Shown in pieces: positions 8,927-22,693 of a stretch of 64,000 nucleotides of DNA. The position numbers and the translations under genes were made by a program. The notes under the pieces are model-generated. The model made no database searches, was not told the origin of the DNA, and was given only the letters and a program-made list of their open reading frames with translations. Within the stretch, counting starts at the first letter, position 1, and every line of letters begins with the position of its first letter. The stretch comes from Haemophilus haemolyticus (lineage in GTDB: Bacteria; Pseudomonadota; Gammaproteobacteria; Enterobacterales; Pasteurellaceae): positions 248,001 through 312,000 of the forward strand of contig NZ_CP031243.1 in assembly GCF_003352385.1 (NCBI RefSeq). The letters run 5' to 3'.

Positions 8927-10816
8927 ATGTTTTACACTGAAACTTATGATGTGATTGTGATCGGTGGTGGTCATGCGGGTACAGAAGCCGCACTTGCACC
9001 AGCTCGAATGGGGTTAAAAACCCTTTTATTAACACATAATGTAGATACTTTAGGGCAAATGTCTTGTAACCCTGCAATTGGTGGGATCGGTAAAGGTCAT
9101 TTAGTAAAAGAAGTAGATGCGATGGGCGGTTTAATGGCGCATGCTGCAGATAAAGCAGGGATCCAATTTCGTACTTTAAATAGCAGTAAAGGCCCAGCAG
9201 TACGTGCTACTCGAGCTCAAGCTGACAGAGTTTTATATCGTCAAGCTATTCGTACAGCATTAGAAAATCAACCTAATTTAGATATTTTCCAACAAGAAGC
9301 GACCGATATTCTGATTGAGCAAGATCGAGTTACAGGCGTTAGCACAAAAATGGGATTAACTTTTCGTGCTAAATCAGTGGTATTAACTGCAGGTACTTTC
9401 TTAGCCGGTAAGATCCACATAGGTTTGGAAAACTATGAAGGTGGTCGAGCAGGGGATCCTGCTTCTGTAAATCTTTCACATCGATTAAGAGATCTCGGAT
9501 TACGTGTAGATCGTCTTAAAACAGGTACACCACCACGTATTGATGCGCGTACGATCAATTTCGATATATTGGCTAAACAACATGGTGATGCTGTTTTACC
9601 CGTGTTTTCTTTTATGGGATCTGTTTCTGATCACCCTCAACAAATTCCTTGTTATATCACCCACACCAATGAACAAACTCATGAAGTGATCCGTAATAAC
9701 TTGGATCGCAGTCCAATGTATACCGGTGTAATTGAAGGTATCGGCCCTCGTTATTGTCCATCCATTGAAGATAAAGTGATGCGTTTTGCGGATCGTAATT
9801 CACATCAAATTTATTTGGAACCAGAAGGCTTAACCAGTAATGAAGTGTATCCAAACGGGATCTCTACTAGTTTGCCGTTTGACGTACAAATGGGCATTGT
9901 TAATTCCATGAAAGGGTTAGAAAATGCACGCATTGTGAAACCAGGTTATGCCATTGAATACGATTATTTTGATCCACGTGATTTAAAACCAACGTTAGAA
10001 ACAAAAGCTATTTCAGGTTTATTCTTCGCAGGTCAAATTAATGGTACAACCGGTTATGAAGAAGCAGCGGCACAAGGTTTATTGGCGGGGATTAACGCAG
10101 GTCTTTATGTACAAGAGAAAGAGGCATGGTATCCACGTCGTGATCAATCTTATACAGGCGTATTAGTGGATGACCTTTGTACGCTTGGTACCAAAGAACC
10201 ATATCGCGTATTTACTTCTCGTGCAGAATACCGTTTGTTATTACGTGAAGACAATGCAGACATTCGTTTAACACCAATTGCTCATGAATTAGGTTTGATT
10301 GATGAGGCTCGCTGGGCACGCTTTAATCAAAAAATGGAAAATATTGAACAGGAACGCCAACGCTTACGCAGTATTTGGTTGCATCCGCGTTCTGAATATT
10401 TAGAAGAAGCGAATAAAATGCTTGGTAGTCCACTTGTGCGTGAAGCCAGCGGTGAAGATTTATTACGCCGTCCAGAAATGACCTACGATATTTTGACTTC
10501 TTTAACGCCATATCAACCGGCAATGGAAGATAGAGAAGCCGTAGAACAAGTGGAAATTGCTATTAAGTATCAAGGCTATATTGAGCATCAACAAGAAGAA
10601 ATTGAAAAACAAAAACGCCACGAAAATACAGCTATTCCAGCTAACTTTGATTACAGCAAAGTGTCTGGTTTATCTAATGAAGTACGTGCGAAGTTGGAAC
10701 AGCATCGTCCAGTGTCTATTGGACAAGCTAGCCGTATTTCCGGTATTACGCCGGCAGCCATTTCCATTATTTTGGTGAATTTGAAAAAACAAGGTATGCT
10801 GAAGCGTGGGGAATAA
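8927..10816 (+). CDS. mnmG: tRNA uridine-5-carboxymethylaminomethyl modification enzyme MnmG (GidA)
   Basis: 629 aa, the usual length. Rossmann FAD motif [10 protein letters not shown] at residues 13-22, the conserved [16 protein letters not shown] segment shortly after, and the C-terminal helical domain with [10 protein letters not shown]. With MnmE it installs the carboxymethylaminomethyl group on U34 of tRNAs reading NNA/NNG codons, using FAD, NADH and methylene-tetrahydrofolate. It is transcribed away from the adjacent origin, and such transcription is known in E. coli to influence initiation. Unlike E. coli, rsmG does not follow directly: a divergent qorB/HxlR pair intervenes. Confidence 0.97.
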   Translation: MFYTETYDVIVIGGGHAGTEAALAPARMGLKTLLLTHNVDTLGQMSCNPAIGGIGKGHLVKEVDAMGGLMAHAADKAGIQFRTLNSSKGPAVRATRAQADRVLYRQAIRTALENQPNLDIFQQEATDILIEQDRVTGVSTKMGLTFRAKSVVLTAGTFLAGKIHIGLENYEGGRAGDPASVNLSHRLRDLGLRVDRLKTGTPPRIDARTINFDILAKQHGDAVLPVFSFMGSVSDHPQQIPCYITHTNEQTHEVIRNNLDRSPMYTGVIEGIGPRYCPSIEDKVMRFADRNSHQIYLEPEGLTSNEVYPNGISTSLPFDVQMGIVNSMKGLENARIVKPGYAIEYDYFDPRDLKPTLETKAISGLFFAGQINGTTGYEEAAAQGLLAGINAGLYVQEKEAWYPRRDQSYTGVLVDDLCTLGTKEPYRVFTSRAEYRLLLREDNADIRLTPIAHELGLIDEARWARFNQKMENIEQERQRLRSIWLHPRSEYLEEANKMLGSPLVREASGEDLLRRPEMTYDILTSLTPYQPAMEDREAVEQVEIAIKYQGYIEHQQEEIEKQKRHENTAIPANFDYSKVSGLSNEVRAKLEQHRPVSIGQASRISGITPAAISIILVNLKKQGMLKRGE

Positions 10817-10836
10817 TGTTTTCTTAATTTAAATGT

Positions 10837-10868
10837 AAAAGTGCGGTGAATTTTCACCGCATTTTTTA
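10837..10868. terminator. Terminator after mnmG, convergent with qorB
   Basis: TGCGGTGA (10842-10849) pairs with TCACCGCA (10854-10861), extended by A/T pairs, then TTTTTT. The left arm contains an uptake signal at 10839. Confidence 0.85.
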
Positions 10869-10891
10869 TAGACTAATTTAAAAAAATATAA

Positions 10892-11743
10892 TTAATGGTC
10901 AAGAGCCTTTTTTACTGCTACATCCAATCCTGCTGTTGGGCGGCCAAGCAATTTCTCAAGGGTTTTATCTTCTGAAAATAATGCACCGTTTGACGCATCT
11001 ACATCCCATTGTGCAATTAAGCCTGTAAAGCCTTCATCTAATCCTGCTTGCACAAGTGCTGCGGCATAATCTGCTGCAGGAATATCCACGTAAGGAATAT
11101 CTTTACCTGTTTGTTTGCTGATTTCTGCTGCAAGATCAGCTAATGTCCAGCTGCTTGATCCAGCAAGCTCGTAAGTTTGGTTTTTATGACCTTCACCTAG
11201 TGCCACATTTACTGCAGCTTCAGCAAGTTCTGCACGAAGAGCGGATGAAATTTTTCCGTTTTTTGCTGAACCATAGAAAGCATTGTTTGCTAATGCAGCT
11301 GGAACTGATTCAGTGTAGTTTTCGGTGTACCAACCATTGCGTAAAATGGTGTAAGTAATGCCCGAAGCTTTTAATGCGGCTTCAGTTTCAACGTGCTCAC
11401 CGGCAAGGGATTTCACTGTGTTGTCGTTGGTGGCACCGAGTAAGCTGGTGTAGATAATATGTTTCACGCCTGCTTTTTTCGCACTCTCAATCACATTATT
11501 GTGTTGTGCGAAACGTTGACCGATTTCGTTGCTTGATACTAAAATCAAGGTATCCACGCCTTGTAAAGCATCCTCCTGACCTTCGATTTTTGAGTAATCA
11601 AATTTGCGGGCTTCAACACCTGAAATTTTTTCTGGAGAGCGTACAAGCGCGATGACGTTTGCGTGTTTTGCTTTTAATAAGTCTAATGCGATTGCGCCAA
11701 ATTGACCTGTTGCACCAGTAATTGCGATAGTTTTAGTTGTCAT
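10892..11743 (-). CDS. qorB: NAD(P)H:quinone oxidoreductase, atypical SDR (QorB/YtfG type)
   Basis: 283 aa. N-terminal nucleotide motif GATGQFG (residues 10-16) followed by the NmrA-like fold with YTSLLGA and the substrate segment LRNGWYTENY. E. coli QorB reduces quinones with NADPH and protects against quinone stress. The gene is divergent from an HxlR-type regulator at 11910, which is the same partner arrangement as ytfG/ytfH in E. coli. The intergenic region carries a repeated ACTTAC element. Start ATG at 11743 with an AAGAAAG-like ribosome site. Confidence 0.88.
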   Translation of the reverse strand: MTTKTIAITGATGQFGAIALDLLKAKHANVIALVRSPEKISGVEARKFDYSKIEGQEDALQGVDTLILVSSNEIGQRFAQHNNVIESAKKAGVKHIIYTSLLGATNDNTVKSLAGEHVETEAALKASGITYTILRNGWYTENYTESVPAALANNAFYGSAKNGKISSALRAELAEAAVNVALGEGHKNQTYELAGSSSWTLADLAAEISKQTGKDIPYVDIPAADYAAALVQAGLDEGFTGLIAQWDVDASNGALFSEDKTLEKLLGRPTAGLDVAVKKALDH

Positions 11744-11821
11744 GATGTTTTCTTTCTTGTTAAGTTGAAATGATATTTGAACATTTGATTGTTCGCTTGA
11801 TGTGGCGTATTATATTTCAAT

Positions 11822-11856
11822 ACTTACTTTTGAGAAGTACTTACATAAACGTAAGT
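11822..11856. promoter_or_regulatory. Candidate HxlR-family operator
   Basis: A perfect inverted repeat ACTTAC-N6-GTAAGT occupies 11839-11856, and a further direct copy of ACTTAC lies 17 bp upstream at 11822-11827. It sits between qorB and the regulator gene. Confidence 0.55.
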
Positions 11857-11909
11857 TTTGGAATTTTTTAAAAATAAATTTTAACCTGTTGATTTTTAAT
11901 GAATTAAAA

Positions 11910-12269
11910 ATGGAAAAAAATTTAAATCGTGGGAATGTTCTGGCTTCAGCTTGCCCTTCTCGCCAAATTTTGCAGCATTTAACAAGCCGCTGGGGAGCAT
12001 TGGTGTTGGTAAGTTTACATTCTGGCACCAAGCGTTTTAGTGAACTTCGTCGTGCGATTGATGGTGTTAGCGAACGTATGTTGACTAAAACCCTGCAGGA
12101 ATTGGAAGCTGATGGGATGTTAATCCGTAAATCCTATAATACCGTGCCACCGCAAGTAGATTACACATTAACAGAATTTGGGGTAGAGGCATCTAATAAG
12201 ATGTTTGAGTTGGTGGATTGGTTGGAAACAAATTTGACAGGAATTTTGGCTTCAACAAAAAAACATTAA
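11910..12269 (+). CDS. HxlR-family winged-helix regulator (QorR/YtfH type)
   Basis: 119 aa from the ATG at 11910; the frame is open further upstream but that stretch contains the operator and encodes no family sequence. HxlR features: CPSRQILQHLTSRWGALVL near the N-terminus, RFSELRRAIDGVSERMLTKTL as the recognition helix, and a wing before the C-terminal dimer helix. The single N-terminal cysteine (C13, MEKNLNRGNVLASAC) is at the position used as a thiol sensor of quinones or diamide in several relatives such as YodB and QorR. Probably represses itself and qorB. No clear Shine-Dalgarno sequence precedes this ATG. Confidence 0.85.
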   Translation: MEKNLNRGNVLASACPSRQILQHLTSRWGALVLVSLHSGTKRFSELRRAIDGVSERMLTKTLQELEADGMLIRKSYNTVPPQVDYTLTEFGVEASNKMFELVDWLETNLTGILASTKKH

Positions 12270-12325
12270 GGAAATCTACCGCACTTTTAAGTAAAATAGC
12301 GTAATTTTCCAAAGAGACAATAAAT

Positions 12326-12937
12326 ATGAAAGCCAAATTAGTCAGTTTACTTGCGCAAGCAAATATAAAAATAAGTGATCAACAAATTCAGCAGCTTATT
12401 GATCTGGTCAATTTACTCAATAAATGGAATAAAGCTTATAATTTGACGTCAGTTCGTGATCCACAAGAAATGTTAGTCAAACATATTTTAGATAGTCTCG
12501 TTGTAAGTCCTTATTTACAGGGTGATCGTTTTATTGATGTTGGTACTGGCCCTGGTTTGCCTGGTTTACCTTTGGCAATTATTAATCCTTCCAAACAATT
12601 TGTCCTCCTTGATAGCTTAGGCAAGCGTATTAGTTTTATTCGAAATGCTATACGTGAGCTTAGACTAACTAATGTAATCCCTGTTTTAAGTCGAGTAGAA
12701 GAATACCAACCTGAAGATAAATTTGATGGTGTATTAAGTCGAGCTTTTGCTTCGTTAAAAGATATGACAGATTGGTGTCATCATTTACCAAAAGAAAATG
12801 GATATTTTTATGCATTAAAAGGTATTTATCAGGAAGATGAAATTAATGAATTGAATGAAAAATATACTATTCAAGAAGTGATTGAATTACATGTTCCAGA
12901 ACTTATAGGTGAACGACATTTAATCGTTTTGCGTTAA
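12326..12937 (+). CDS. rsmG: 16S rRNA (guanine527-N7)-methyltransferase RsmG (GidB)
   Basis: 203 aa. S-adenosylmethionine motif [17 protein letters not shown] at about residues 70-86 and the family signature NLTSVRDP near residue 40. The enzyme methylates G527 of 16S rRNA in the 30S subunit; loss gives low-level streptomycin resistance. It precedes the ATP synthase operon as in many gammaproteobacteria, about 120 bp upstream of atpI. An uptake signal lies in its leader (12278). Confidence 0.96.
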   Translation: MKAKLVSLLAQANIKISDQQIQQLIDLVNLLNKWNKAYNLTSVRDPQEMLVKHILDSLVVSPYLQGDRFIDVGTGPGLPGLPLAIINPSKQFVLLDSLGKRISFIRNAIRELRLTNVIPVLSRVEEYQPEDKFDGVLSRAFASLKDMTDWCHHLPKENGYFYALKGIYQEDEINELNEKYTIQEVIELHVPELIGERHLIVLR

Positions 12938-13005
12938 ATAGTTACAATTTTGTAAAAAATTTTCTAAAAGTGTGATTCAGTTAACGTTTTTCAGTGCTTT
13001 TTAAG

Positions 13006-13033
13006 TTGAATCTAATTTGATCAAATGTATAAT
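13006..13033 (+). promoter_or_regulatory. Candidate atp operon promoter
   Basis: TTGAAT at 13006-13011 and a perfect TATAAT at 13028-13033 with a 16-bp spacer, 24 bases before the atpI start. Confidence 0.55.
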
Positions 13034-13056
13034 TAGAACGTTTTAAGGTTTTAAAA

Positions 13057-13431
13057 ATGTCGAGAATTATACAACAAGCGAAAGTTCAGTATCAAAAAGC
13101 TATTTTTATTGAAATAGTCATTATGCTGCTATTGGCTTGTTTTTTTGCTTTATGGCAAATGAAAAGTGCGCTTGATTTTTTATTCGGATTTCTTTCGGCA
13201 TTAATTCCTTTCGGTGTTTTTGTGTATGTGGTTTTTTATAGAAAACAACATTTAGCCACAAAATTGACCGCACTTTATAAAGGAGAAGTAATAAAATTTG
13301 CTCTAACCATTGTTTTTATTAGTATTTCATTTAAATACTTTTCGGTTACAAATTTTATTATTTTTTTTAGTGGTTTTTTTATTGCATTAATGTTGAATAA
13401 TTTAGCTCCATTTTTGCTCCGCCGAATTTGA
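13057..13431 (+). CDS. atpI: ATP synthase accessory protein AtpI
   Basis: 124 aa, four predicted membrane segments, first gene of the atp operon. AtpI is a small non-essential inner-membrane protein that aids c-ring assembly or Mg handling in other bacteria. Sequence conservation in this family is low, so position and topology carry much of the call. The product contains GALDFLFGF and a polar loop YRKQHLATKLTALYKG, part of which is encoded by an uptake signal at 13267. Confidence 0.88.
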   Translation: MSRIIQQAKVQYQKAIFIEIVIMLLLACFFALWQMKSALDFLFGFLSALIPFGVFVYVVFYRKQHLATKLTALYKGEVIKFALTIVFISISFKYFSVTNFIIFFSGFFIALMLNNLAPFLLRRI

Positions 13432-13449
13432 TTTTTATACTTGTACTAA

Positions 13450-14247
<798 letters not shown>

Positions 14248-14284
14248 TCATTTTTTATTAACCAGCTCTAGGGCTAAAACTTAA

Positions 14285-14557
<273 letters not shown>

Positions 14558-14606
14558 TCACCTTATTTGCTTATCAACGTAAAACAAGCATAGTAAGGAG
14601 GACGTT

Positions 14607-15077
14607 GTGAATTTAAATGCAACATTGATTGGTCAACTTATCGCATTCGCACTTTTCGTGTGGTTTTGCATGAAGTTTGTTTGGCCACCAATTATTAATG
14701 CGATTGAAACACGTCAAAGCCAAATTGCGAACGCTTTAGCTTCAGCTGAAGCAGCTAAAAAAGAGCAAGCAGATACGAAAAATCTTGTTGAACAAGAACT
14801 TTCAGCTGCAAAAGTACAAGCTCAAGACATTTTAGATGCTGCGAATAAACGTCGCAATGAAGTATTAGACGAAGTGAAGGCAGAAGCCGAAGAACTAAAA
14901 GCAAAAATTATTGCTCAAGGTTATGCAGAAGTAGAAGCAGAACGTAAACGTGTTCAAGAAGAATTACGTCTTAAAGTGGCTTCATTGGCAGTGGCTGGTG
15001 CTGAGAAAATTGTGGGTCGTTCTATTGATGAAGCGGCAAACAATGACATTATTGATAAATTAGTTGCAGAGTTATAA
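14607..15077 (+). CDS. atpF: F0F1 ATP synthase subunit b
   Basis: 156 aa, starting at a GTG with a very strong AAGGAGG; the resulting [10 protein letters not shown] is the same N-terminus as E. coli subunit b. One N-terminal membrane helix (about 5-27), then a long charged coiled-coil (30-140) forming the peripheral stalk. Confidence 0.98.
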   Translation: MNLNATLIGQLIAFALFVWFCMKFVWPPIINAIETRQSQIANALASAEAAKKEQADTKNLVEQELSAAKVQAQDILDAANKRRNEVLDEVKAEAEELKAKIIAQGYAEVEAERKRVQEELRLKVASLAVAGAEKIVGRSIDEAANNDIIDKLVAEL

Positions 15078-15089
15078 GAGGCTTAGCTT

Positions 15090-15623
15090 ATGTCAGAATT
15101 AACTACAATAGCTCGCCCTTATGCAAAAGCTGCATTCGACTTTGCCATTGAACAAAGTGCGGTCGAAAAATGGACTGAAATGTTAGGTTTTGCTGCTGCC
15201 GTAGCTGAAGATGAAACGGTAAAAGCTTACTTAAGTAGTTCTCTTTCTGCACAGAAATTAGCTGATACAGTAATTTCTATTTGTGGCGAACAATTGGATC
15301 AATATGGGCAAAATCTTATTCGGTTAATGGCTGAAAATAAGCGTTTGAGTGCTATTCCTGCGGTGTTTGAAGAATTTAAACATCACGTAGAGGAACACCA
15401 AGCTATTGCAGAAGTTGAAGTAACATCTGCGCAACCATTGAATGCAACACAAATCGAAAAAATTGCAGCTGCAATGGAAAAAAGATTAGCTCGCAAAGTG
15501 AAATTAAATTGCAACGTGGATAACGCACTTATTGCTGGTGTGATTATTCGTACTGAAGACTTTGTGATTGACGGAAGTAGCCGTGGGCAACTTACTCGTC
15601 TCGCAAACGAGTTGCAATTATAA
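15090..15623 (+). CDS. atpH: F0F1 ATP synthase subunit delta
   Basis: 177 aa, OSCP/delta fold: N-terminal helical domain followed by the family signature [17 protein letters not shown] at the C-terminus. Connects the peripheral stalk to the top of F1. 12 bp after atpF. Contains an uptake signal at 15155. Confidence 0.97.
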   Translation: MSELTTIARPYAKAAFDFAIEQSAVEKWTEMLGFAAAVAEDETVKAYLSSSLSAQKLADTVISICGEQLDQYGQNLIRLMAENKRLSAIPAVFEEFKHHVEEHQAIAEVEVTSAQPLNATQIEKIAAAMEKRLARKVKLNCNVDNALIAGVIIRTEDFVIDGSSRGQLTRLANELQL

Positions 15624-15635
15624 GAGGAATACAAG

Positions 15636-17177
15636 ATGCAACTAAATTCAACTGAAATTAGTGAATTGATTAAAAAACGCATCGCTCAATTCGACGTGGT
15701 CAGTGAAGCGCGTAATACAGGGACAATTGTTTCTGTTAGCGATGGTATTATTCGCATCCACGGTTTAAGCGATGTGATGCAAGGTGAAATGATCGCCTTA
15801 CCAGGTAATCGTTATGCGATGGCACTTAACCTTGAACGCGATTCTGTTGGTGCTGTAGTTATGGGACCTTACGCAGATTTAGCGGAAGGTATGGAAGTTC
15901 AATGTACAGGTCGTATTCTTGAAGTACCAGTTGGTCGTGGTTTATTAGGTCGTGTAGTTAATACGCTTGGTCAACCAATCGATGGTAAAGGAGAAATTGA
16001 AAATGATGGTTTCTCACCTGTAGAAGTGATTGCGCCAGGTGTTATCGATCGTCGTTCTGTTGATCAACCTGTTCAAACTGGTTATAAAGCGGTTGACTCA
16101 ATGGTGCCAATCGGCCGTGGTCAACGTGAATTAATCATTGGTGACCGTCAAACTGGTAAAACTGCGTTAGCAATTGACGCTATTATTAACCAACGTAATT
16201 CTGGTATTAAATGTATCTATGTTGCGATTGGTCAAAAAGCCTCTACTATCGCAAACGTCGTACGTAAATTAGAAGAACATGGTGCGCTTTCAAATACTAT
16301 CGTGGTAGCTGCATCAGCATCTGAATCAGCAGCGTTACAATATTTAGCACCTTATGCTGGTTGTGCGATGGGTGAATATTTCCGTGATCGCGGTGAAGAT
16401 GCGTTAATTGTTTATGATGATTTATCAAAACAAGCCGTAGCTTATCGTCAAATTTCATTATTATTACGCCGTCCACCAGGTCGTGAAGCCTATCCAGGTG
16501 ATGTATTCTATTTACATTCTCGTTTACTAGAACGTGCTTCTCGTGTAAACGAAGATTACGTAGAAAAATTTACTAAAGGTGAAGTGAAAGGAAAAACTGG
16601 TTCTTTAACCGCACTTCCTATTATTGAAACCCAAGCTGGTGACGTTTCTGCGTTTGTTCCAACCAACGTAATTTCTATTACTGATGGTCAGATCTTCTTA
16701 GAATCTAACTTGTTTAACTCAGGTATTCGTCCTGCGGTAAACCCAGGTATTTCGGTATCTCGTGTAGGTGGTTCAGCGCAAACTAAAGTTATTAAGAAAT
16801 TAGCGGGTGGTATTCGTACCGCGCTAGCTCAATATCGTGAATTAGCAGCATTTGCACAGTTTGCATCAGATCTTGATGATGCGACTCGTAAGCAACTTTC
16901 TCACGGTGAAAAAGTAACTGAATTATTAAAACAAAAACAATTTGCTCCATTATCTGTTGCAGAACAAGCGGTTGTATTGTTTGCTGTTGAATTTGGTTAT
17001 TTGGATGACGTGGAATTATCAAAAATTGCAAGTTTTGAGACCGCACTTTTAGATTATTCTAACCGTAATCACGCTGAGTTTATGCAAGAGCTTACTAAAA
17101 CCGGTAACTATAATGACGAAATCAAAGATACATTAAAAGGTATTTTAGATAGTTTTAAAGCTAATAGTGCTTGGTAG
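15636..17177 (+). CDS. atpA: F0F1 ATP synthase subunit alpha
   Basis: 513 aa, identical in length to E. coli. Walker [10 protein letters not shown] near residues 169-177 and the ATP-synthase alpha/beta signature [13 protein letters not shown] near 366. Non-catalytic nucleotide-binding subunit of F1. AAGAGGAA precedes the ATG. Two uptake signals lie inside (16608, 17040). Confidence 0.99.
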   Translation: MQLNSTEISELIKKRIAQFDVVSEARNTGTIVSVSDGIIRIHGLSDVMQGEMIALPGNRYAMALNLERDSVGAVVMGPYADLAEGMEVQCTGRILEVPVGRGLLGRVVNTLGQPIDGKGEIENDGFSPVEVIAPGVIDRRSVDQPVQTGYKAVDSMVPIGRGQRELIIGDRQTGKTALAIDAIINQRNSGIKCIYVAIGQKASTIANVVRKLEEHGALSNTIVVAASASESAALQYLAPYAGCAMGEYFRDRGEDALIVYDDLSKQAVAYRQISLLLRRPPGREAYPGDVFYLHSRLLERASRVNEDYVEKFTKGEVKGKTGSLTALPIIETQAGDVSAFVPTNVISITDGQIFLESNLFNSGIRPAVNPGISVSRVGGSAQTKVIKKLAGGIRTALAQYRELAAFAQFASDLDDATRKQLSHGEKVTELLKQKQFAPLSVAEQAVVLFAVEFGYLDDVELSKIASFETALLDYSNRNHAEFMQELTKTGNYNDEIKDTLKGILDSFKANSAW

Positions 17178-17192
17178 TAACGGAGAGATAAG

Positions 17193-19452
<2,260 letters not shown>

Positions 19453-19482
19453 TCACTTCAAGTCATTTGAAGGAGAACAAAA

Positions 19483-19911
19483 ATGGCGACATTTAATTTA
19501 ACAATAGTAAGCGCAGAGCGAAAAATCTTTGAAGGTGAAGTAAAACAAATCCAAGCAACAGGTGTTGAGGGGGAATTAGGAATTCTCCCTGGACACACCC
19601 CATTGCTAACGGCAATTAAGCCTGGGATTGTTAAATTTACCCTTCAAGATGGAAATGAAGAAGTTATCTATGTTTCCGGTGGTTTTTTAGAGGTTCAACC
19701 AAATATTGTTACGGTACTAGCAGATGTTGCTATCCGTGGTAGTGAATTAGATGCTGATCGTATTAGCGAAGCAAAACGTAAAGCTGAAGAGAACATTGTA
19801 TCTCATGCATCAGATGTAGATCATGATTTACTGGTTGCGAAACTTTCTAAAGAGTTAGCAAAACTTCGAGCTTATGAATTGACTGAAAAACTCTTGAAAA
19901 CAAGACGATAA
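19483..19911 (+). CDS. atpC: F0F1 ATP synthase subunit epsilon
   Basis: 142 aa. N-terminal beta-sandwich with [16 protein letters not shown] and a C-terminal two-helix arm that inhibits ATP hydrolysis in related enzymes. Last gene of the operon, followed by a strong terminator. Confidence 0.98.
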   Translation: MATFNLTIVSAERKIFEGEVKQIQATGVEGELGILPGHTPLLTAIKPGIVKFTLQDGNEEVIYVSGGFLEVQPNIVTVLADVAIRGSELDADRISEAKRKAEENIVSHASDVDHDLLVAKLSKELAKLRAYELTEKLLKTRR

Positions 19912-19913
19912 TA

Positions 19914-19945
19914 AAAAAGTGCGGTGAATTTTCACCGCACTTTTT
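19914..19945. terminator. Bidirectional terminator from paired uptake signals, end of atp operon
   Basis: A 14-bp stem (19914-19927 with 19932-19945) around loop ATTT, flanked by A and T runs. Each arm holds an exact uptake signal (19917 and 19934). It also serves the convergent lipoprotein gene. Confidence 0.92.
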
Positions 19946-19951
19946 GTTTCT

Positions 19952-20815
19952 TTAAAGAAATTTTACATAGTTACTTCGCTTAAATTCAGGTTTAAATAAT
20001 TCTTCTAGTTGCCCAAAATAGAGCAACAAATCTTGCTCTCCTGCTGCGTAAGGGGCGATTTCATAAACATCATAAATAAAATGTACACCTCTTGAATCTA
20101 AGTAAATATTGTTCGATAAATTAAAACTATCGGATCCAATAACAGGTTCATATTCCTTATTGCTATTATTATATTGTTCCCATAAAAGTGTTTTTACTTT
20201 CGGTAAATCTTTTTCATTAAATAAATCATTTAATGTCAAAATATGGCGTGTAGTTAGATCAATCGTGAAATAGCGATTACCTTCTATGCCGTGAGCACCA
20301 CCTTCATAGTCATAAAAACTAATAGCAAAGGTTGCAAGTTTTTCTTTTTGTGCAATAAAATCTGTCCACATAGAATGAGAAATACCAAGAGATGGTGTTT
20401 CTTTTACTTCTTTTTTGTCTTCCTCAAAAGCAGTTTGATAGCGTGCTACAAATTGTTCGCGAGAAATATTTTTCATTTCTTCATTTTCAGTCAATTTTTT
20501 CCACAATAGATCATTAAGCCAATCAATATTAGTTTTTATTGTTGAAATTGAATACTCAATTTTGGTTTCTTCAGGTTGGTAATCTTCTTTCGATTTAGGA
20601 TGTTTAATAATTTCAGATTGATTAAATATTTCATCATTTTCCACAAAAATTGCGGGGACTGTTTTTTCTATTTGCTCTTTTAATTTGGTATTTTCAGTAC
20701 TGAGTTGTGCTACAGTTTGATTTAGTTGTTTTATTTTTGCTTCAGTATCTTTATCTTGGCAGCCTGCGAGTAATATGACAGAACTAATTAATGTAGCAAC
20801 GAGCGTTTTTTTCAT
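19952..20815 (-). CDS. Lipoprotein with RsiV-like DUF3298 domain
   Basis: 287 aa. Type II signal with lipobox LLAGC (C19), then a short heptad-rich coiled coil (about 27-50, KIKQLNQTVAQLSTENTKLKEQ) and a C-terminal DUF3298/RsiV-type domain recognised from YDYEGGAHGIEG and YEIAPYAAG. RsiV is a lysozyme-binding anti-sigma factor in Bacillus, but Gram-negative lipoproteins with this domain are mostly uncharacterised, so I do not assign lysozyme binding. Probably faces the periplasm. It sits between the atp operon and selB without an evident functional link. Confidence 0.78.
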   Translation of the reverse strand: MKKTLVATLISSVILLAGCQDKDTEAKIKQLNQTVAQLSTENTKLKEQIEKTVPAIFVENDEIFNQSEIIKHPKSKEDYQPEETKIEYSISTIKTNIDWLNDLLWKKLTENEEMKNISREQFVARYQTAFEEDKKEVKETPSLGISHSMWTDFIAQKEKLATFAISFYDYEGGAHGIEGNRYFTIDLTTRHILTLNDLFNEKDLPKVKTLLWEQYNNSNKEYEPVIGSDSFNLSNNIYLDSRGVHFIYDVYEIAPYAAGEQDLLLYFGQLEELFKPEFKRSNYVKFL

Positions 20816-20833
20816 ACTCTTTTCCTTTTTAAA

Positions 20834-22693
20834 TCATAAATCAAAAACATTCTTATCGCGTAAAATATGGTCATTGCCTTTGCGACGTAAAAATCCCATT
20901 CGGTCGAAATATTCCATCAGTTGAACGGTAAGTTTGCGCCCGAAATTCAATTTATCACGTACTTCATTTACTGAAACTTTTCCTTTTTCTTCTGCGATTT
21001 GTTTGATGAGTCTTGCATAAGCATAGATGGTTTCAGTTAAGAAAAATCTATCTTTCACGATTGGCGTAAGGTAACCCAGTTTTCCCGCTTTATACATAAA
21101 ATTACGCATAATTGATTCATCAATAGTGAGTGCATTTGCCATATCGCGCACCCAAATCGCTTGACCATTTGCTTTTTCAAACTCGTTTAATACATCTGTC
21201 CAACGTGATTTTTCTTCAGTATTAAATTGAATTTTATGCTCTGGTAGATGAATCCAGCCACGAGTTTGTTGTAATCGACCATCATCAAGCATTTCATCGA
21301 TAAAATGATAAATTAGATTTTCTGGCTGATTCAATGTCGCCATTCGATATAATCTGGCTTTACTTACACCAAGTTGATCATTATGTTGCTCGTGATAAGT
21401 ATCAAGTGCGGTTAAAATTTGCTGCGTTTTTTCTTGTACGTAATTAGTATTAAAACACCAATCTTGATAACGTACGGCGTCCCGCTCGGCGAGTGCTTTA
21501 TCTAATTGTGAGGAAGTCAGTTGTTCCGTCCACATTAATTGGCGTGCTGTTGTCGCCTTATGTTGAAGGGTAAGAGCAATACGTTGCGAAGCATTCTCTG
21601 CCAATGCTAAATTGGCTAAGAAATTTAACCGCACTTCAGTACGTTTATGACGTTTTGGCGAGTTAATTTCCAATACTCGTGCGCCGGCAATTAAGGTTTT
21701 TGTATCGCCACTGCGTAAAATAAGTTTGTCTCCGAAAGCCAAGAATAATGGTGAATCTAATATGATTTCAGCCAAAGTGCGGTCATTTTTTGCAGCATTT
21801 TTTCCCTGTAGTAAGGTGAGCTTACCCGTAGTTCGACTTGCTCCGTGATAAATATGCACAGGTTGGCTTTCATTTAATGGTACTTCAGCCAAAATTTGTA
21901 CACTGATGCGATCTGTTGGTGAGAGAGGTTCATCCTGCAATAACCAATCGCCTCGTTTCATTGGCGTGCGGTCTAAATCAGCATTTAAATTTAACGCTAA
22001 ACGTTGCCCTGCAATACCTTGTTCGCTTGATGTATTTTGTGCGTGAATCGCTTTTACACGAACTTTCTGTCCATTGGAAAGGTAAATTTCATCGTTGGTT
22101 TTCACTGTTCCTGAAAAGGCTGTGCCTGTCACGACGGTACCCGCCCCTTTTACGCTGAATACTCGGTCTATTGCGTAGCGGAAAGGTTTCTGAGTATCAG
22201 CTAATTCAGGTAGATTAGCTAAGTAATGACGTAATTCACTGATGCCTTGCCCCGTTTCTGCAGAGGTAATGAAGTAGTTAGCATCGCGTAAAAAACTATA
22301 ATTTTGTTTAATTGTTTGGATTAACGATTCAATTTGCTCTGAATTTGTACGATCTGCTTTTGTGATGACAACAATAATTTCGTGGAATTGAAGCTGGCGT
22401 AATATTGCTAAATGTTCTTTTGTTTGCGCTGCAACGCCTTCATCCGCAGAGACAATTAACATTGCATAATGCACACCACCTAAACCTGCCAGCATATTTG
22501 ATAAGAATTTTTCGTGTCCCGGCACATCAATAAAGCCAAGTACTTTGTTTTCTAAAGGCAGATAGGCATACCCCAAATCAATGGTCATTCCGCGTTTTTT
22601 TTCTTCTGGTAAATGCGCGGTACTTGTGCCAGTTAATGCTTTTAATAATGCTGTTTTGCCGTGATCAACGTGACCTGAAGTAACAATAATCAT
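20834..22693 (-). CDS. selB: Selenocysteine-specific elongation factor SelB
   Basis: 619 aa. N-terminal GTPase with G1 [16 protein letters not shown] (G3) and TKAD (G4), then EF-Tu-like domains 2 and 3 and four C-terminal winged helices that bind the SECIS hairpin in mRNA. It delivers Sec-tRNA to in-frame UGA codons. Its ATG overlaps the selA stop as ATGA (22690-22693), indicating translational coupling. No selenoprotein gene is in this window. Confidence 0.97.
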   Translation of the reverse strand: MIIVTSGHVDHGKTALLKALTGTSTAHLPEEKKRGMTIDLGYAYLPLENKVLGFIDVPGHEKFLSNMLAGLGGVHYAMLIVSADEGVAAQTKEHLAILRQLQFHEIIVVITKADRTNSEQIESLIQTIKQNYSFLRDANYFITSAETGQGISELRHYLANLPELADTQKPFRYAIDRVFSVKGAGTVVTGTAFSGTVKTNDEIYLSNGQKVRVKAIHAQNTSSEQGIAGQRLALNLNADLDRTPMKRGDWLLQDEPLSPTDRISVQILAEVPLNESQPVHIYHGASRTTGKLTLLQGKNAAKNDRTLAEIILDSPLFLAFGDKLILRSGDTKTLIAGARVLEINSPKRHKRTEVRLNFLANLALAENASQRIALTLQHKATTARQLMWTEQLTSSQLDKALAERDAVRYQDWCFNTNYVQEKTQQILTALDTYHEQHNDQLGVSKARLYRMATLNQPENLIYHFIDEMLDDGRLQQTRGWIHLPEHKIQFNTEEKSRWTDVLNEFEKANGQAIWVRDMANALTIDESIMRNFMYKAGKLGYLTPIVKDRFFLTETIYAYARLIKQIAEEKGKVSVNEVRDKLNFGRKLTVQLMEYFDRMGFLRRKGNDHILRDKNVFDL

